A DNA stretch of 64,000 nucleotides from Harmothoe impar. Taxonomy: Eukaryota; Annelida; Polychaeta; Phyllodocida; Polynoidae. A program made the position numbers and the translations under genes. Location: assembly GCA_947462335.1 (NCBI GenBank), contig OX381704.1, positions 27,985,955-28,049,954 on the forward strand, given 5' to 3'. The notes below the pieces were generated by a model that ran no database searches, was not told where the DNA came from, and saw nothing but the letters and a program-made list of their open reading frames with translations. Of this stretch, positions 63,741 through 64,000 are shown one piece after another (the first letter of the stretch is position 1; each line of letters starts with the position of its first letter).

Positions 63741-64000
63741 CTATTTGCCCCAAATATTGATGAAGCAATGCAATGTCTTATCCAGTGATTATCATGAATT
63801 CCTTAGTACTCAATATGTACATTCTCAAATTACATTGGCTAAAGAATGTGAATTTATCTCAGTATGACAGAAGTATGTGTACATTTTCTATATGGGGCAG
63901 GTTCAATAGAGTTTAAAACATGCATAATTCAGATGTAGATATCTTTAACACCTTTAGTAATATCCTTAACCTGGATACATTATATTATGCCTACAATAAT

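Overview
The window reads as nuclear DNA of an invertebrate animal, most likely a marine deuterostome (echinoderm or hemichordate are my first guesses, lancelet possible). The basis is GT-AG spliced genes with kilobase introns, AT-rich intergenic DNA, and very dense short inverted-repeat elements. It also holds an eclosion-hormone-like peptide gene, a family known outside arthropods mainly from ambulacrarians. The organism call is inference.

Three protein genes can be assembled exon by exon with consistent splice phases. (1) Minus strand, 654-5217: four exons, 313 codons. The product has two cadherin-like beta-sandwich repeats followed by a U-box-like segment; a poly(A) signal lies at 612-617. 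(2) Plus strand, 9927-27151: fifteen coding exons, 739 codons. It is a ferric-chelate-reductase-1-like protein in the order signal peptide, Reeler, long Thr/Pro-rich linker, DOMON, cytochrome b561 with all four heme histidines. (3) Plus strand, 57864-58885: two coding exons, 91 codons. It is a small secreted six-cysteine peptide whose first four cysteines have eclosion hormone spacing. A CRE/TATA-like promoter with a strong splice donor at 46771-46950 may be its distant leader exon. Genes 1 and 2 are divergent, with 4.7 kb between their start codons.

The rest is almost all repeats. 0-10 kb: G-run elements, an AAAA/GAGTGG element and a 1.3 kb TIR element (6099-7429). 10-27 kb: the FRRS1-like introns hold at least ten MITE-like insertions, two LINE reverse-transcriptase remnants and a (TA)n tract. 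27-36 kb: microsatellites, a 62-bp minisatellite, a hAT-like insertion inside a larger TIR element, and a tRNA-derived sequence. 36.8-40.6 kb: a 3.8 kb foldback element with 1.2 kb arms. 41-49 kb: an inverted second copy of a 1.1 kb repeat from intron 1, a palindrome-array element, nested elements and a perfect-looking hairpin. 50.2-53.7 kb: a 3.5 kb TIR element that has swallowed a 1.6 kb minisatellite. 54-64 kb: sparse DNA, a 128-bp-arm hairpin, the peptide gene, a nested TIR complex and a CT-rich tract.

The three genes show no evident joint pathway. All coordinates were read by eye, so repeat edges may be off by a few bases.
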